Shown one piece after another: positions 1 through 12,767 of a stretch of 64,000 nucleotides of DNA. How positions within the stretch are numbered: position 1 is the first letter of the stretch; each line of letters begins with the position of its first letter. Position numbers and translations under genes: made by a program. Where the stretch lies: positions 41,036,482 through 41,100,481 of the forward strand of contig CM067354.1 of the NCBI GenBank assembly GCA_034190875.2, in the 5' to 3' direction. Source of the stretch: Urechis unicinctus. Lineage: Eukaryota; Annelida; Polychaeta; Xenopneusta; Urechidae. Under the pieces are notes generated by a model. It did no database searches and was not told where the DNA came from. It saw nothing but the letters and a program-made list of their open reading frames with translations.

Positions 1-805
1 AATGAATTGTTATTGAACTTCAAAAAAGTACCAGTTAATGATCGATCATCTTGCAAATTTACTTGTTTGGTAAGGAGCTGGCTGTATTTTATGCGCATAT
101 ACAAACGCCTGAAATTTGCCTGTCAAAAATCATTTGAAACCATGCCTTCCATATCAAAAAAAGCCAGACGCAACTTGAATGGCGTTATATTATAAATTTT
201 AGACCGTAATCTTGCCCAGCAAATGCGAAATAGACAATTACATTGCTCCACCTATTATTTAATATTTTTACTGCAACATCGTATTTACCTTACCATCGTC
301 ATCTCGTCAACGTAGATCAACTGCTTGATATCGTAATACACGAACTAAATCATGGCAGGGTGGATGAGGTATCCAACATATGTCAGTTTAGAGAGCGACA
401 CGAATCCCTTCCAGGAGAGGAAAGTTTTTATGAAGCCTGTCATCAACATATAGGATGATACCCTAAGGCTTGTGTTAATGAAATCAATATTGTGATTAAT
501 AGGATGCAAGAAATTATAGGACAATGGATCGCAATAAATTTTGTAACGAATAAGTGTTAATGACCAATATCAGACGCATGATCTCATTGTCAGAGTATAT
601 ACTTGGTACCCGCTCTCATGTAAATGGGTGAAACTGTTTGAGTATGTCTTGCCTCAGCATGTAAAGATTGGACAGAGGTCAGAGGTCGCTGGTCAGAGGT
701 CGCTGAATCTTCAATTGTCACAAAACACCTCACGGTCATATGAACCATATACGACAATCATGAGACAAAATCCTCTCAGGATCCAACCAAACAACTTCTT
801 GAGAC
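1..805 (-). pseudogene. Broken 3'-end copy of the NRF-6-like acyltransferase gene
   Basis: This stretch aligns by eye with 52,290-53,490, the 3' part of the intact gene, in the same orientation. Positions 1-250 match the 3' flank. Positions 294-436 match exon 14 (143 nt, the same length as the active exon) and keep its splice-site surroundings, but an in-frame stop lies at 345-347 where the active exon has a Tyr codon. Positions about 437-805 match intron 13 and parts of exon 13, with a large internal loss that removes the exon 13 donor side. Terminal exon 15 is missing: only about 40 bp separate exon 14 from the 3'-flank match. Open frames on the plus strand here are antisense shadows. It is a decayed duplicate, and the similarity probably continues beyond the left edge of the window. 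The identification is secure because the exon 14 match is long and nearly gap-free. Confidence 0.9.
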
Positions 806-2930
806 CGCTGGAGTAATACTGGTCAGTGGTAACTTAAATGCGAGATGAATTGGCAAAGACAAGGTAATAAAGGTAACGTTACCTGACGCCGATAATAGCA
901 TGCTTTCTTGAAGGAAAACTGAACCATTCAATCATGTTTAGGCAAATTGTTTCATAATGCTTCCAATAACAAAAAAAATTTTCACAAAAACCTCGTTCGG
1001 GAATAAAACGTTCCGGACGTCTGTTAGTTTTCGCCATTCTTAAAGAGTTCGTGGCTTGTGACACTGCCAGCAATATCACTAAATGTTACAGTTTATCGAT
1101 ACCTCCGATCTCAGTTGCAGTACCGTAAAATTTTTAAATCGCAATATGAGTTGTCATTACGAAACAAATCAATTGGTTATATGTTACCGATATCTAGTTG
1201 AACTAATATGAACGCATGTAAAATATGCTTTGTGATCTTTATGTGAAAGGAAGAATGAGTAGGTATCTTCTATATGCTTCATGGGATAACCTGACCACCT
1301 CACTAGTAGATATTCAGGACATATAAACGTGATAACAATTGGGATTAGTGCTTGGCGTTGAGCTGATTGAATAGCACACACTTCAATTGTTGTCCCTCAA
1401 GCTTGGTTTCATGCTTTGGATTATGTAGGCAAGTTTCCTGGCTCTTGATGGCTGACTATCTGATATTCCATCTTTGCAGCGCGGGCATGAGGGATCATAA
1501 GTAGTTTACATCATGGACGCTTTCCTTTGCCTTTATGGACTACGTAATCTATTCTTTAAGCAAGTCGAATTTATAACGGAACTGCGTCAATACACGGATA
1601 CATGCCACGCAAGCGAGTTACCGTAGCGATTGTTCATGTCCGCAGATTATGGTGACTTCCAATCGTAATTAATTGTCAGGGGGGGGGTGTTACAAATGTG
1701 TTTTCCATGCAACTGTATATCTTCGTCTTGGCTACGGTTGTAGCATGAAAGAATGAAACTTGCTTGGTAGCTTTTGTGCTAATTTAATGTAGCATATCAC
1801 ACGAATTACGAAAAAAACACTTACATGCACAGGTAACTTCGCTAGAATAATAAATTGGACCAAGTATTAAAGGTTAAATATTTCAAGTTACGTACCTAGG
1901 AGATCAGAAAAGCATAATGAAAACCAACTGCTATGCATAATACTCACTCGGCATCGGATGACATAGGAGGTTCTGCTGTATCATCAACAAATATTTCTGT
2001 ATATATCTGAGAATTGCTAACTGCTCGAGTAATAGCCAGACGAGCATTTCTCCCACGCATGTATATGTCATGGTTGTGCTTCTGTATGATGGCAAGCCTG
2101 CCTGTTGTTGTAGTGGATTCTGTCCCCATGCCTGGAGTAATGTCCGGACATGTGATTTATATTAATGGTTAACAGTCTGGAGTTATATATAAGAATACAA
2201 TGTTAAGTTAGAAATAATTCATACTAGACTGTAACTGGTTAATGGCTGTCAAGATATTTCTAATGTGATTTTACGCACGTCATGTAGGTGAAGCCACTGC
2301 TCAACCAGAGCCCATTTTTGTGATGTATTTGTTGTCACAATTCATTAAAAATCGAAAGAGAATATATTTCAAAATTATGTTTGCATGAGCATATCGGGAA
2401 CAAAAACTGCGATCCTGTTCCCTACAGCCATGGCAAAGAGTCTTGACGTTCAGGACATGCAAGATTGTGGCAAGACAATCATAACTTGTCCGGAGCTGTG
2501 ACAATCGCTGACGTTCTTCAGAAAGCTTTTTCCTATGACATGTGCGGCTTTTGCTGATGTCTAGTATTAACATACACGGATAAACAATTATCACATCCTC
2601 GTAGTCATAATAGTTTAGAAGTTTAACTTGAAAGTGGCATTTGAATAATCACTAGCCTCCTTTTTAATAGTTTGCGTGTGTGTCATAATATTAGTCGTCG
2701 TCAACTCACATTTTGCAATGGATCTTCGTGCAAGTAAGACTTTGCCCTTCCTTACAAGTTCACTTTCGGAACCTGGCTGTTCTTCAACATAAATTCAGTT
2801 TTAGAAACGCAATGGTTAAATACAGCCTGGCTTAGTTGGCTATAAATGCCTGAACTTTATTTTACACTGATTTTGCTGCGTTGTACATATAGGCTAATAG
2901 ACATGGGCTCTGACACCTGTTTCGAAATCC
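806..2930. other. Intergenic, no gene recognised
   Basis: AT-rich sequence with only short open frames (under 100 codons) and no family motif or consistent exon structure. A run of nine G lies near 1,680. I see no RNA gene or mobile element here. Confidence 0.5.
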
Positions 2931-2953
2931 TTAACAATCGTGGGTGACGCGCT

Positions 2954-3109
2954 GCCCCCTGCGGGACCCGGACGAAATTTTTAAGATTTTTGGCCCTACA
3001 CGGGCCTCGTACAGTCTGTGGCCAAAAGTTGTATATGCACTGCCTTCAGACACGAACTCCGTAGAAGACAAATAGGCGCGTGGGGCTCTATCCGGTCCCG
3101 TGCGGGGCC
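2954..3109. repeat. GC-rich inverted-repeat cluster
   Basis: An imperfect inverted repeat of about 19 bp has its left arm at 2,954-2,972 (core GCGGGACCCGGA) and its right arm at 3,091-3,109 (core TCCGGTCCCGTGC). Between them lies a small perfect palindrome, GGCCC-TACAC-GGGCC, at 2,992-3,006. The block is much richer in GC than its surroundings. It could be the termini of a small non-autonomous DNA element or a structured RNA; no target-site duplication was found. A related GC-rich motif lies at 44,917-44,930. Confidence 0.45.
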
Positions 3110-3130
3110 TGCACGATATTCAAATGGGTG

Positions 3131-6030
3131 ATCTGCCGGTGTATGTAATAAACGGTGATTTAATTAGGTACTTGGTTTTTCTTTTGTCTATGAAATGAGT
3201 ATTATATACATAATACCGTCTGAGGATGCCTTAATTAATATAAACAAGCATAGTGTACACGGCATTTTAGTAACGTCCTCTGTCAACTCCAAATGATTGG
3301 CAAGGCAAAAGCGCTTACACAGAAACCTATGCCGATATTTGTTGAATAAGTTATGTTCCCATAAATGTTCTGTGAATTCGTCAGTAACAAGTGTTTCCAT
3401 TAACTTGTTTTTTTTCTTTTGATAGCATTCTTGACTTTGTATTGAGTCATTTCGTTTATTAATACTACAGCGTTTTTTGAATGGTATATATTTCCTGGTT
3501 GCATCTGCTAATATATCTGCAAATGCATTCCACTTTTAGCGTAAACTTTGTCCTTCCAAAGTATTCGTCAAATCAACGTGATTAGCCGTTTACACAAATT
3601 TGATACTTACTCAGCTTATGACCATAATAACGCGTGAACGGCGTCATAATCGACATGGTAGCGATTGCATATAATTAATGTCGTAGAGTAATAGGATGAT
3701 TGGTGAAACGTATTTTAATAGGCCCATACGTGTAATGCAGGATTATTAAATTATTGATTTGAATTACCATATATGTGCTCACTATTCACCTGCTTTTCCG
3801 TTTAAACGCCACACACCAACGAGGTATGATGTTATGTTTGCCAATAAGTCAACACTGGTGTATTGCATCTTTAGTGATGCATGAATGCTATAAAAGTATT
3901 TGTAAGACTTTGTTGCAAATACAGGTTTATGTGGATGTCTGATTTGAATCGACTGATACAATTCGTGACTTAATTGAACCATTGATATATAACACTGGAA
4001 AACGTCTTTGAATGAGATGCTAGATCTCGAAACATAGAAAGCTATACATAGGGGAACACATGCAAACACTTCAACTGGTTAATCATTTATAACGTCGCAT
4101 TGTTCAATTCAAGGTTTCTGCTTAAATATATTCCATCAATATTGTTCAATATAGCAATCTCTGGCAGCTCCGCGAGGAGTTTATTTTATCGGTGATGAGC
4201 GCATAGTGTGATGCACAACAAGTGAATCACTATATCTGGTTGCATAGTCTTTTTAGCAGGTTGTGGTATTAGATTACATACATTGTATCTTATAAACATA
4301 TCGATGTTTGTTGAGGAGCTTACTTCTTTAAGATTTTAGGTTGACAGGGTTTGATAGTATCACATATCCTATATATTCAACTTGCGACATAGCTAATGTT
4401 TGCAAACACGCAGTTGTTGTCGCTTCCTCGCCTAACGTCATATTGTAATTTCGAAGTGACAATGTGAGATGTCGTCTAGTTAACTTCCTTTTTTGACAAT
4501 TGTTTATGTTTGCCAGGTGTCGGGTTATATAAAACAGAACTCGTGATTGAGGGACAGATCAAAGACGGTAAACACTCTTTTAGCGCTCAAAGTGCATGTC
4601 GGAGCACGAAAATACCTTGCAGAGTGGATCACTATTGTTGCAGATCACAGGCAAATGCAGAATCGATTACATCTGCGCCAATGACCAATATGAGTGAATG
4701 ATTTATGTATGTTTTGCTCTAAATGCATTTAAATGCATTAAAACATCCTGTGATATTATGTAATGGGCTTTGAAAGTGCTACAAATATGCTTTACAAAAT
4801 ATAACAATAATAACATTGAAGCGTAAAAAATAGGCAGATATCCTATATTTGTGATATATATATAGGCAATTAAAAAAGCAAGCCCTCTAATGCACGAAGA
4901 GGTTGACATCGCGCAGAGGCACTCTTCGGAATGCAGAATGTCAAGCAAATTACATCGCTTCGCCTAGCAATTATCACCAGCCATCTTCGATTCGTGTTGG
5001 TCATTGGCCTAGATCTCTTACCACGCCTCAACTATCACAGGCTCCTGGACTCCAAAGGAAAAGTGCCTAAGTATCCCAGAACAAAATCAGGGGTCTATAG
5101 TAAAAAAACCTCAGTACAAAGATATAAATCGAAAAACAATTATTTCAAAATGCATTGTAACGTTGTGAGCATGAGCAACAACACGGACGGGCATTTTTGA
5201 ACATAATGCATCATTAATGTGATTGTTGGTTGATAATGAGAAAAAAACTACTAATGCCATAAAATCATTAACAAATACGATAATCAATAATCATATTCGT
5301 AAGATCGTTGTTCGAGCTGGGTAGAAGGTTCACAATCTTCGGTTGAATGGAAATGCCTCACCATCTATTTGATTATTCATTTATCCTGGCAATCGGCAGC
5401 CGTATGGCCTAAGTGGGATGCACAGGTTCAGTACATAAGCGCTGTCAAGCTTCGGAGAGCGAGATTTGCTCGCTCTATATATGCGAATGCGCTCGCCCAT
5501 TTGTCACTACCGCAGGTTGAACATCTGTCCCCCACACCCCAACCCAACCCCAGCACCCCTAACATCTGACTGACAGCTATCTTCTATAATTTGCGCTACT
5601 ATTGCTATTGAGTGTGATATAACTCATTTTGTCTCATGAATGTAAAAAGCATTGGCGAGTCTATGTTTCGAGACATACTGTTCACATTTAAGCAGGCCAA
5701 CTTGATTAGCATATCTTTATATGCCTAGCTTTTGGTAGTTCACTTTTTCATATATTCTGGCTCGTGATTGAGTGGGATACAAGCATCTTTATAGCTCAAA
5801 GCTTTTCGATATCATGGCTCATTCTTCTTAGTTTAAATAGCTTTCCGCGCGTTTTCCAATCAAAAGAGTCGATCATGCTGGCTTTTTGTGGCATCAACGG
5901 TTTATTTCAAATTGCACTCAATATCCTGTTTTTATAGGGGTGTGATAATCTGAAATAATTATCAGGACTGGTGTTTTTAGTGGCCATTTTGTGTGTTATG
6001 AAATAGTGCGATTAGATCAAGTAAATAATT
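3131..6030. other. Intergenic, no gene recognised
   Basis: No convincing exon or RNA gene. The only notable structure is a perfect 8-bp-arm hairpin at 5,456-5,476 (AGAGCGAG, 5-nt loop, CTCGCTCT), followed by a C-rich run near 5,528-5,560. Confidence 0.45.
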
Positions 6031-6032
6031 CA

Positions 6033-6113
6033 AAATATATATAATATATACATATGTATATGTACATATATATATATATATATGTACATATATATATATA
6101 GATATATGTACAT

Positions 6114-6189
<76 letters not shown>

Positions 6190-6193
6190 TTTA
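6033..6193. repeat. (TA)n microsatellite
   Basis: An alternating T/A tract, interrupted by GTACA and TAAA variants in the left half and almost pure from about 6,128 to 6,180. Long Tyr-Ile reading frames across it on both strands come from the dinucleotide repeat and are not genes. Confidence 0.95.
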
Positions 6194-9180
6194 GCACGAA
6201 CGCGACCTTTAGTGGACAAACTGCCAACCTTTCGTTGACTTGGGTCCACGAAAGGATATACTACTATGTCCACATAAAGTCAATGCACTATTTCTTTCAA
6301 AATGTTTACAAATATTTTGGTTTGACCATTTTAATATGATAGTCTAGTCTTAATAACGTAAAAGATAATCTGTTAGGAATGATTTCTTTGAATTTTTAAT
6401 ATTATAGCAAAATAAAATTTTAACAACTAACCATTCGTTGACATTACCTCATAGCCTCAATATCTTTCTTGCAACCGAATATACTTTGGACCAAATGGTA
6501 AACAAAATGTTTTATCATAAGCGTAGTAGAATGCTAATTTTAATTTTGGATGATAGGAGGATGATAGGAGTGGGTGCAGTCAATTTGTTCTGATATGCAA
6601 TGCCCAATGACATCAGACGACCATATGCAGTCAATGCGGCGGTTCACAGCCGTCAGGGATAAAGTGATGCTTTAAACAAAAAAAGGGCATTAGTCAGTAA
6701 CAACCCATGGTAGGCAGTTGATTCAGCCATCCCACACAGCCGCCGCTCGACTTATAAATTTCCAAATTCTGCATAGCTTAATTGAAAGCAATAGTATTGT
6801 TCTCTTGGCAGCTGTTTCAAGTAGCGAAGCCATGAAGTCGTGAAATTGGAATCGATGATTTGCTTAATATGAAAGTTCCACTACAATTACTATGCATCTT
6901 GTGGTGCAAGTAGGAATTTTCTCAGTCATTTAATTTGGCCCCACTGATACCCTCCTTGTGTTAAATTGTGCTGATCCCATTCCGCTCCTTTGGATATATC
7001 TTTAGTTTAGATCACTTACCCCCATACAGGGATGTGTTAAATGAAGCTGAGCACGATCGGTTTACTTACCTATATTAATTTGGCTGAATTCACTCCAACG
7101 ATCAAATGATATAGTGGCAGAAGAAAATCGGACGTGAAGATGATTCATTTAATCATGCCTGTCATAGATTACCTGTGTGCATTGCTAATATCTGAAGGTG
7201 CCATGAAGTGCCGGTGCCGTAATGCTCTGGCGGGGTGAATGTCGTGAAAGATTGAACACTTTATCACGGCCAAAATAGACAAATATCTGCAATTGCAATG
7301 AGGTTCCACACATATAACAGTCTATTCGATTAGACACACACCGTACTCTCCCGATCGTGGTCAGAACACATCGGGTATAATGTCCTGTGGTGAAATCGGT
7401 CGAGAAGCAGAAAATCTGATTAAGCATTAGTCACAGTACAGAAAGGTTTTCTGTGTAAGCGGTCCATATTGGCTATCGTTCAAACCGATTCATCGGAATA
7501 GTATTTTTGAACCATCCGTTTTGAGACTAGCGCCATACCTGAAGCTGGAATACTGCGTTAGTTGTGTTCGATTCTTTTTCCGGTGTTTTGGAGCAAACTG
7601 GCGTCATATTTTGTTGTATTCGGTCAATTCATGCATTTTGGCGTTGTTGGTGTCAAAATGATCGCAGCACCGCACCGTATGGAAGCATTCGTGATTTGCC
7701 ACACTTTTCCCTGAATATTGTTTAGCTTCGTATATTATGTGTGATGTAAAAGACAAAGTGATGCATAGCATTTTAATTGGGTAAAACATGTCTATGTGCA
7801 ACTCTCAGGTTGACAAGAGTTATTCATAGCAAATAAGCAATTATTAAATGGATATGACTATATTAATATATGACCTATGTAGTTCTAGTTTAATACTATT
7901 TGTGTTTATAACAGGGAATAGGTGCCTGTTGGAAACATCATAATGTCTGTATAATGATATCTTTTTCATGCAGAATGCAGGTTGTTTTTATCTAGATATA
8001 TCAATTACAACATATCTGCATTATTACGATATCTCATTAGCAACAGGGCTAGTATTTGCGCCTGATATATGTGCCACACAACATGCTAGCATTCCTTCTC
8101 CGAACGTGGCTAGGCTAGGATACACGTCAGTTTCTTCGGCCCTGGTCATTAACTCATGTATATCAGCCTGATGACGATTGTTCAAAATGTTCTGATATGA
8201 TTACCTACAGGTGGATGAAGATATGATTGCGAAAGGTTTAATTAAACTTCTTGGGAGGAAATTTCGTGTAACATGACTATTCCAAGTATAAATTTTTATT
8301 TGGCGAAGTGCCAGTTAAATGCGATCTTTTGACATTACGGCACTCAATCTTCTATATTAGGAATCCATTTCATGGCAGAATCAGTCCCCCTTCTTAACAA
8401 GTATGACAATGGGAAATAATTGGATATGGATAAAAGGCCTGGAAGTTTACCTTACATGGCTGATTGCATGTCCTGAAATCCAATTAATTATACTAACTCC
8501 TGTGAAACAGTTCACCATCGTGGTCTAGTACGATACTTGAATGATAATTGTTATTCACGAATACCGTGCCGTATGGCCTTAAAGGCAGTGATATACAACT
8601 ATTTCAACTATACGATATAAACTAAATCGAACTGCTGGTGATGCTGGTAGCCCAAAATTAAATTTGCGAACCTGCTGTCTGCACGCTTCGTGTTTTATTC
8701 AAATTGAACGCACCTTCTTTGGCACCCCAATGCGAGACCTCACGTATGTAGACTCGTTGATGCTTGTGTTATTCTGAAAGACGATTCTCACACAAATTGC
8801 TCATAACTGGTTGGTCTAACAAGATAAGCTTAGTTGCACCCTTTCGATCCATAACAAACACCGCCAAATTCATATACGCGGCTGTGCTAAGTAAACAAAA
8901 TAATTCGATCCAACACACAGCACAAATTGTTAATATGTTGATTGCAATAAAAATATTGATTGTAATAAGTGCAATAAAATCGTGTTGTTGACTTAATGGC
9001 GCTATTATGCTGTAAAACCAGATGAATGTACAATCGGTACCAATCTGATGCACATGTATCCTTGTACTTTTGTTTATGGTAAATTCTTGGCCCGTTTTCC
9101 CCGTACCATATATGAGAAACTTGGTACTGGTGTAGAGATTAGAAATCAGTGGCATATATGGCCCGTAATAAATTTATATA
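6194..9180. other. Intergenic, no gene recognised
   Basis: No family motif was found on either strand. The longest open frame (8,769-9,155, minus, 128 codons) has a low-complexity hydrophobic composition and no recognisable domain or splice context. A Cys-containing minus-strand frame at 7,185-7,427 also matches nothing I know. Confidence 0.4.
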
Positions 9181-9370
9181 TATGGAAGCTTTATTGGTAC
9201 TATGTATATATACATAAATCAGTGTATATATATATGAAAGTAATATTATTACATTATATAAGTGGTATATATATATATATATATAAATATTTTATATGCG
9301 TATATATATATGTATATTAAAATATAAACAGTGGTATTTATATAAACATACATGCATATATGACATATAC

Positions 9371-9462
<92 letters not shown>

Positions 9463-9555
9463 ATACCTCTATTTACTTATTGATACATTTATAGATATAA
9501 AAACATATATGTATGTATATATAAACACATATCTTTATATATGCATATTAATATA
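9181..9555. repeat. (TA)n-rich microsatellite region
   Basis: A TA-rich tract with a pure (TA)n core at about 9,371-9,454, flanked by degenerate TATG/TACA variants. Its Tyr-Ile frames are repeat artefacts. Confidence 0.95.
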
Positions 9556-9574
9556 TTTATCCACTCCCTGCTTG

Positions 9575-9760
9575 TCAGCTGGTGTCGGGGTTGGTGTAAG
9601 TGTCAGGGTACTTACTCCGACCGCCTGTTAGAGCAAGTACTAGGGTAGTGATTGCCATCCCAATCGCAGTGAGGATGGCGGCGATTGTAATGCCCTGCTT
9701 CCAGAACAGGGTGCTTACACGTTCAGCCGATTGGGTTGATTTGGGTCGGCAGCCGTTCAC
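9575..9760 (-). pseudogene. Small membrane-segment ORF, probable fossil fragment of a mobile element
   Basis: A 61-codon frame has basic and polar residues at the N-side, a Trp-Lys-Gln turn, one hydrophobic segment of about 22 residues (ITIAAILTAIGMAITTLVLAL), then Gly-Gly and a Pro/Thr/Asp-rich tail. The layout is that of a single-pass membrane protein C-terminus. The block is richer in GC than its flanks, abuts a TA array and lies next to further decayed coding-like sequence on the same strand (to about 9,850). I recall similar short membrane-tailed ORFs in repetitive invertebrate sequence, but I cannot assign a family. It looks old and broken. No host gene structure supports it. Confidence 0.3.
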
Positions 9761-10345
9761 GGTTTACAGAGGCAACTTCTTGTTCTTCTTCTTCTTTTCC
9801 CTTATTCCCGCGTCGTCAAATGATGGGTTGTCAAAGTCCATGTGACTGTAATAAAGATACATTTGCAATATTTCAACTGTCAGCATGTCTAGTATACACA
9901 GTCGCAAGCTAGATCCATATCGCAAGATACGCGAGCCCCTCAGGGTTTTAGCATGCGGCACCCATGCTTCAGTTTGCACCTTAGAAGGCGAAATTGTGCA
10001 ACATGTGCCGGTAAGAACATAGGCGAGCCGCATGTCGACCAACCCGCTGTCATCCAACAAGCCGCTCAAGATGTGACCAAAATTCATCGTCATATAACCA
10101 ACATAACTGCAATGATATTGCTTTTTGATTTGGGTGTTTGCTTGGATACCCATTACTTAAATAACGGTTACATAATGTTCTTGGTCGAATTGATCGCTGG
10201 GAGCATAAAAGATATCTCCCTCCATTTGTGACGAAACGCATTCCATATAACTAGCTGCATTTCTCTGGTTTGCCTTAAAGTAGCGGTGATAACAAGACCT
10301 CGTTTATTTATCAAGCTTCAGAACTCTTCTTATACACTTTTCTCC

Positions 10346-10600
10346 TTCCATTAGTGACAACACGTAGTCGATTTCCTCTTCCATTAGTGACGTCAATTCT
10401 AGACAGGCATGACAGACCTAAATAAAAGCGCGCGCACGGAATTTTCACGTTCAACACACGCGCTAGCTTATTTGGATCACTTTTTCTCCTTCCGTTAGTG
10501 ACGTTATTTCTAGACACTCATGGCGGACCTGAATAAATGCGCTTGCGGATTTCTCACGTGCGTCACATGCGCTGTTTGAAACATGAGATCTCGGATAAGC
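10346..10600. repeat. Short tandem repeat, about 111-bp unit, with CCATTAGTGAC motif
   Basis: The motif CCRTTAGTGACG recurs at about 10,348, 10,381 and 10,492, with a weaker copy (CCATTTGTGACG) near 10,222. The two full units starting near 10,381 and 10,492 share the order TTAGTGACGT, TCTAGACA, GGCNGACCTRAATAAA, GCGC, TTCTCACGT/TTTTCACGT. The first unit contains a perfect CRE-type octamer TGACGTCA at 10,388-10,395. This could be a regulatory module duplicated in tandem, but no gene start could be tied to it. Confidence 0.6.
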
Positions 10601-10659
10601 ACTATTTAAGTAGTCTAAAATGTGTGCACACTCACCCTTATCCATCAAAGAAGTTTCCC

Positions 10660-12690
10660 AACCGGTACGTGACGATATGTTGTATCATGTCAGCAACTTG
10701 AGATGTTTTGTCTAATTACTAGTCCATTAATGATCTTGTACTTCAGGTAGCTCCGCTCCGGCCACTCATCTTCACAGTTGGCACAGCACGACATCTGTGA
10801 TCATACAATAAGCAAATTGATAACTCAAATCTGCAAGTATCTCATAAATGATAAAGCATTCGGACGTAATAATCGTGGAGTAGTAATTGAAGATTACTTC
10901 TTTACTTAGCTTCATGCAAACTACTCCGAGCTAACTCCATGGGGACATGGTAGGAAATGGCAAATAAACAAGAAGTCTATCGTGCTGATATATTCATGTG
11001 AAATCGAATTGCAGTTTTATGAATAAACGGTTTATATATCAATACCCTTCTCTGTAACTATAAGGAATCTATAAAACCCAAAAGTTTACAAATAGTTTCC
11101 GAAATTAAAAAAAAGCGATGTCCTATGTTCTCGCCACTATTTTTCATCTGTATTATCGCTCTTTACTTCGAACCGGACTTATTATGAAGCTGAATAAAGG
11201 TGAGGAAAAGAAAACTAGGTCGGAAAGTTATAAGAACTAAATCTAGCATAAATTGACTCACTTGGCAAATTCCACGCGTTCGTTGACGACAGCGTAATGC
11301 AAGATACCGGTTGTTGGATTCGCAAGCTGCTGGGAAGACTGGGAAATGTTCTTCCCACCAGAAGTCGGAATGGAATTTTGCCGAAAAGTTCGAAATTAAT
11401 CAAATATCAAGTGTTCGTCTGAAGATTGGTTAAAATCTGTTGGCGGCTTTGAATTGTTCTTAGTAAGTATTTTTAACAGGATAAGTGTTGTTAAGTTAAG
11501 CATGTTCGCCAATCTTCTGATAAAAAGTGGGTTCTCCTGCTAGCCCCAAAAAGTAGAACTCAATCGACCGTTGGTCTGTTGGGCTTGTGTGCAGGTTTGC
11601 CCACGCACTATTTTTCGTTTGTGTCACCCCTTTAACCTACAGTTAACACCTTTGCGTAATGATTTCTCGATTGTGGTCAATTATGAGGTAAATGTTAATT
11701 GTGTACGGAATGCATGATCGGTCTAAGGTATTGCGAAAATTTGTGTGATTGGTGACTATTTTTTCTTATCAATGTTCAGCAAAGCAAGTTTATTGGTGCA
11801 ATTGCTCCGATAAAAAGTGATTAGTAACAATAGACGCGTCATGTCGTACAGTTCTCTTGAGATCAAATTTTTTTTAATTATACCAATAATATCAGAAGAA
11901 ATAAAAGCCAGTCAATAGAAGCCTATCATTGATTACTGTAAGCTCAATATTATCCAGTGTTAACGAATGGATGGTGCTAATTCAAAATACTAGCTGTACT
12001 AGTAGGTGTATCCACATTATCCTGGCTACTTCCAGGTGATTGGAAGATATATAGGGATATAATAAAGACTATGATGTTCAAACCAGATGCCAAGCTTAAG
12101 AGGCAATTATATAAAACAACCCAGCGCTGTTATAGAACATTCCAAACGATGCATGATTAAATCGTGAACAGCTGTTACGATGTACAAGCGAGCCGAGGGA
12201 ATGAGTTGTGTAAGTAACGAATACCGCTAATCCCGTTAAAGCTGGCACACTAAGATGTGTGAATAATTATTGTCCCACCAAAATCATTAGCCACCCTTGC
12301 TGATTACACATTGCTTATTACGTGCGACGCAGTGAATCGTTCCGTTTTTATGCCAACAATGATTTAATCTCGATAATCAGCAGCCAGTATTTTTCGTATT
12401 GATTTAATTTGTAGTTAATTTGCTGATGCATATCAAGTTAGTATTTATTGTTGAACAGCCTATGGCTGGTGACGGATAACCAGAATCTAAAGGTTTGTAG
12501 ACCCTGTCCACAACCTTCCAAATCACCACTAACTATTAAAACTGTATCTAGGCACTGGTATTCAAAAGACGGCTGAATTACACATGAAAATAAGGATAAA
12601 CTATAAGTAATTAAAATATTGATAAGGCATGCACTGAACCAATGCCTTAATTTTAAAAAAGGAAAGATGAGCCCAACAACTGAAGATGCA
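10660..12690. other. Intergenic with one copy of dispersed repeat family C
   Basis: No gene recognised. The part at about 12,060-12,330 resembles 17,390-17,690 (see family C). The rest shows only short open frames. Confidence 0.4.
12060..12330 (+). repeat. Dispersed repeat family C, copy 1
   Basis: Diverged similarity to 17,390-17,690 in the same orientation. Shared anchors in the same order are AAACCAGATG, GATGCATG, ATGTACA followed by CGAG, and GTGAATAATT followed by TGTC. I judge roughly 60-65% identity by eye. No coding potential. Confidence 0.4.
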
Positions 12691-12695
12691 TTTGC

Positions 12696-12696
<1 letters not shown>

Positions 12697-12766
<70 letters not shown>

Positions 12767-12767
12767 T
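12697..12767. repeat. (CAT)n trinucleotide microsatellite
   Basis: About 23 uninterrupted CAT/ATC units. It gives Ile, Met or His homopolymer frames that are not genes. Confidence 0.97.
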
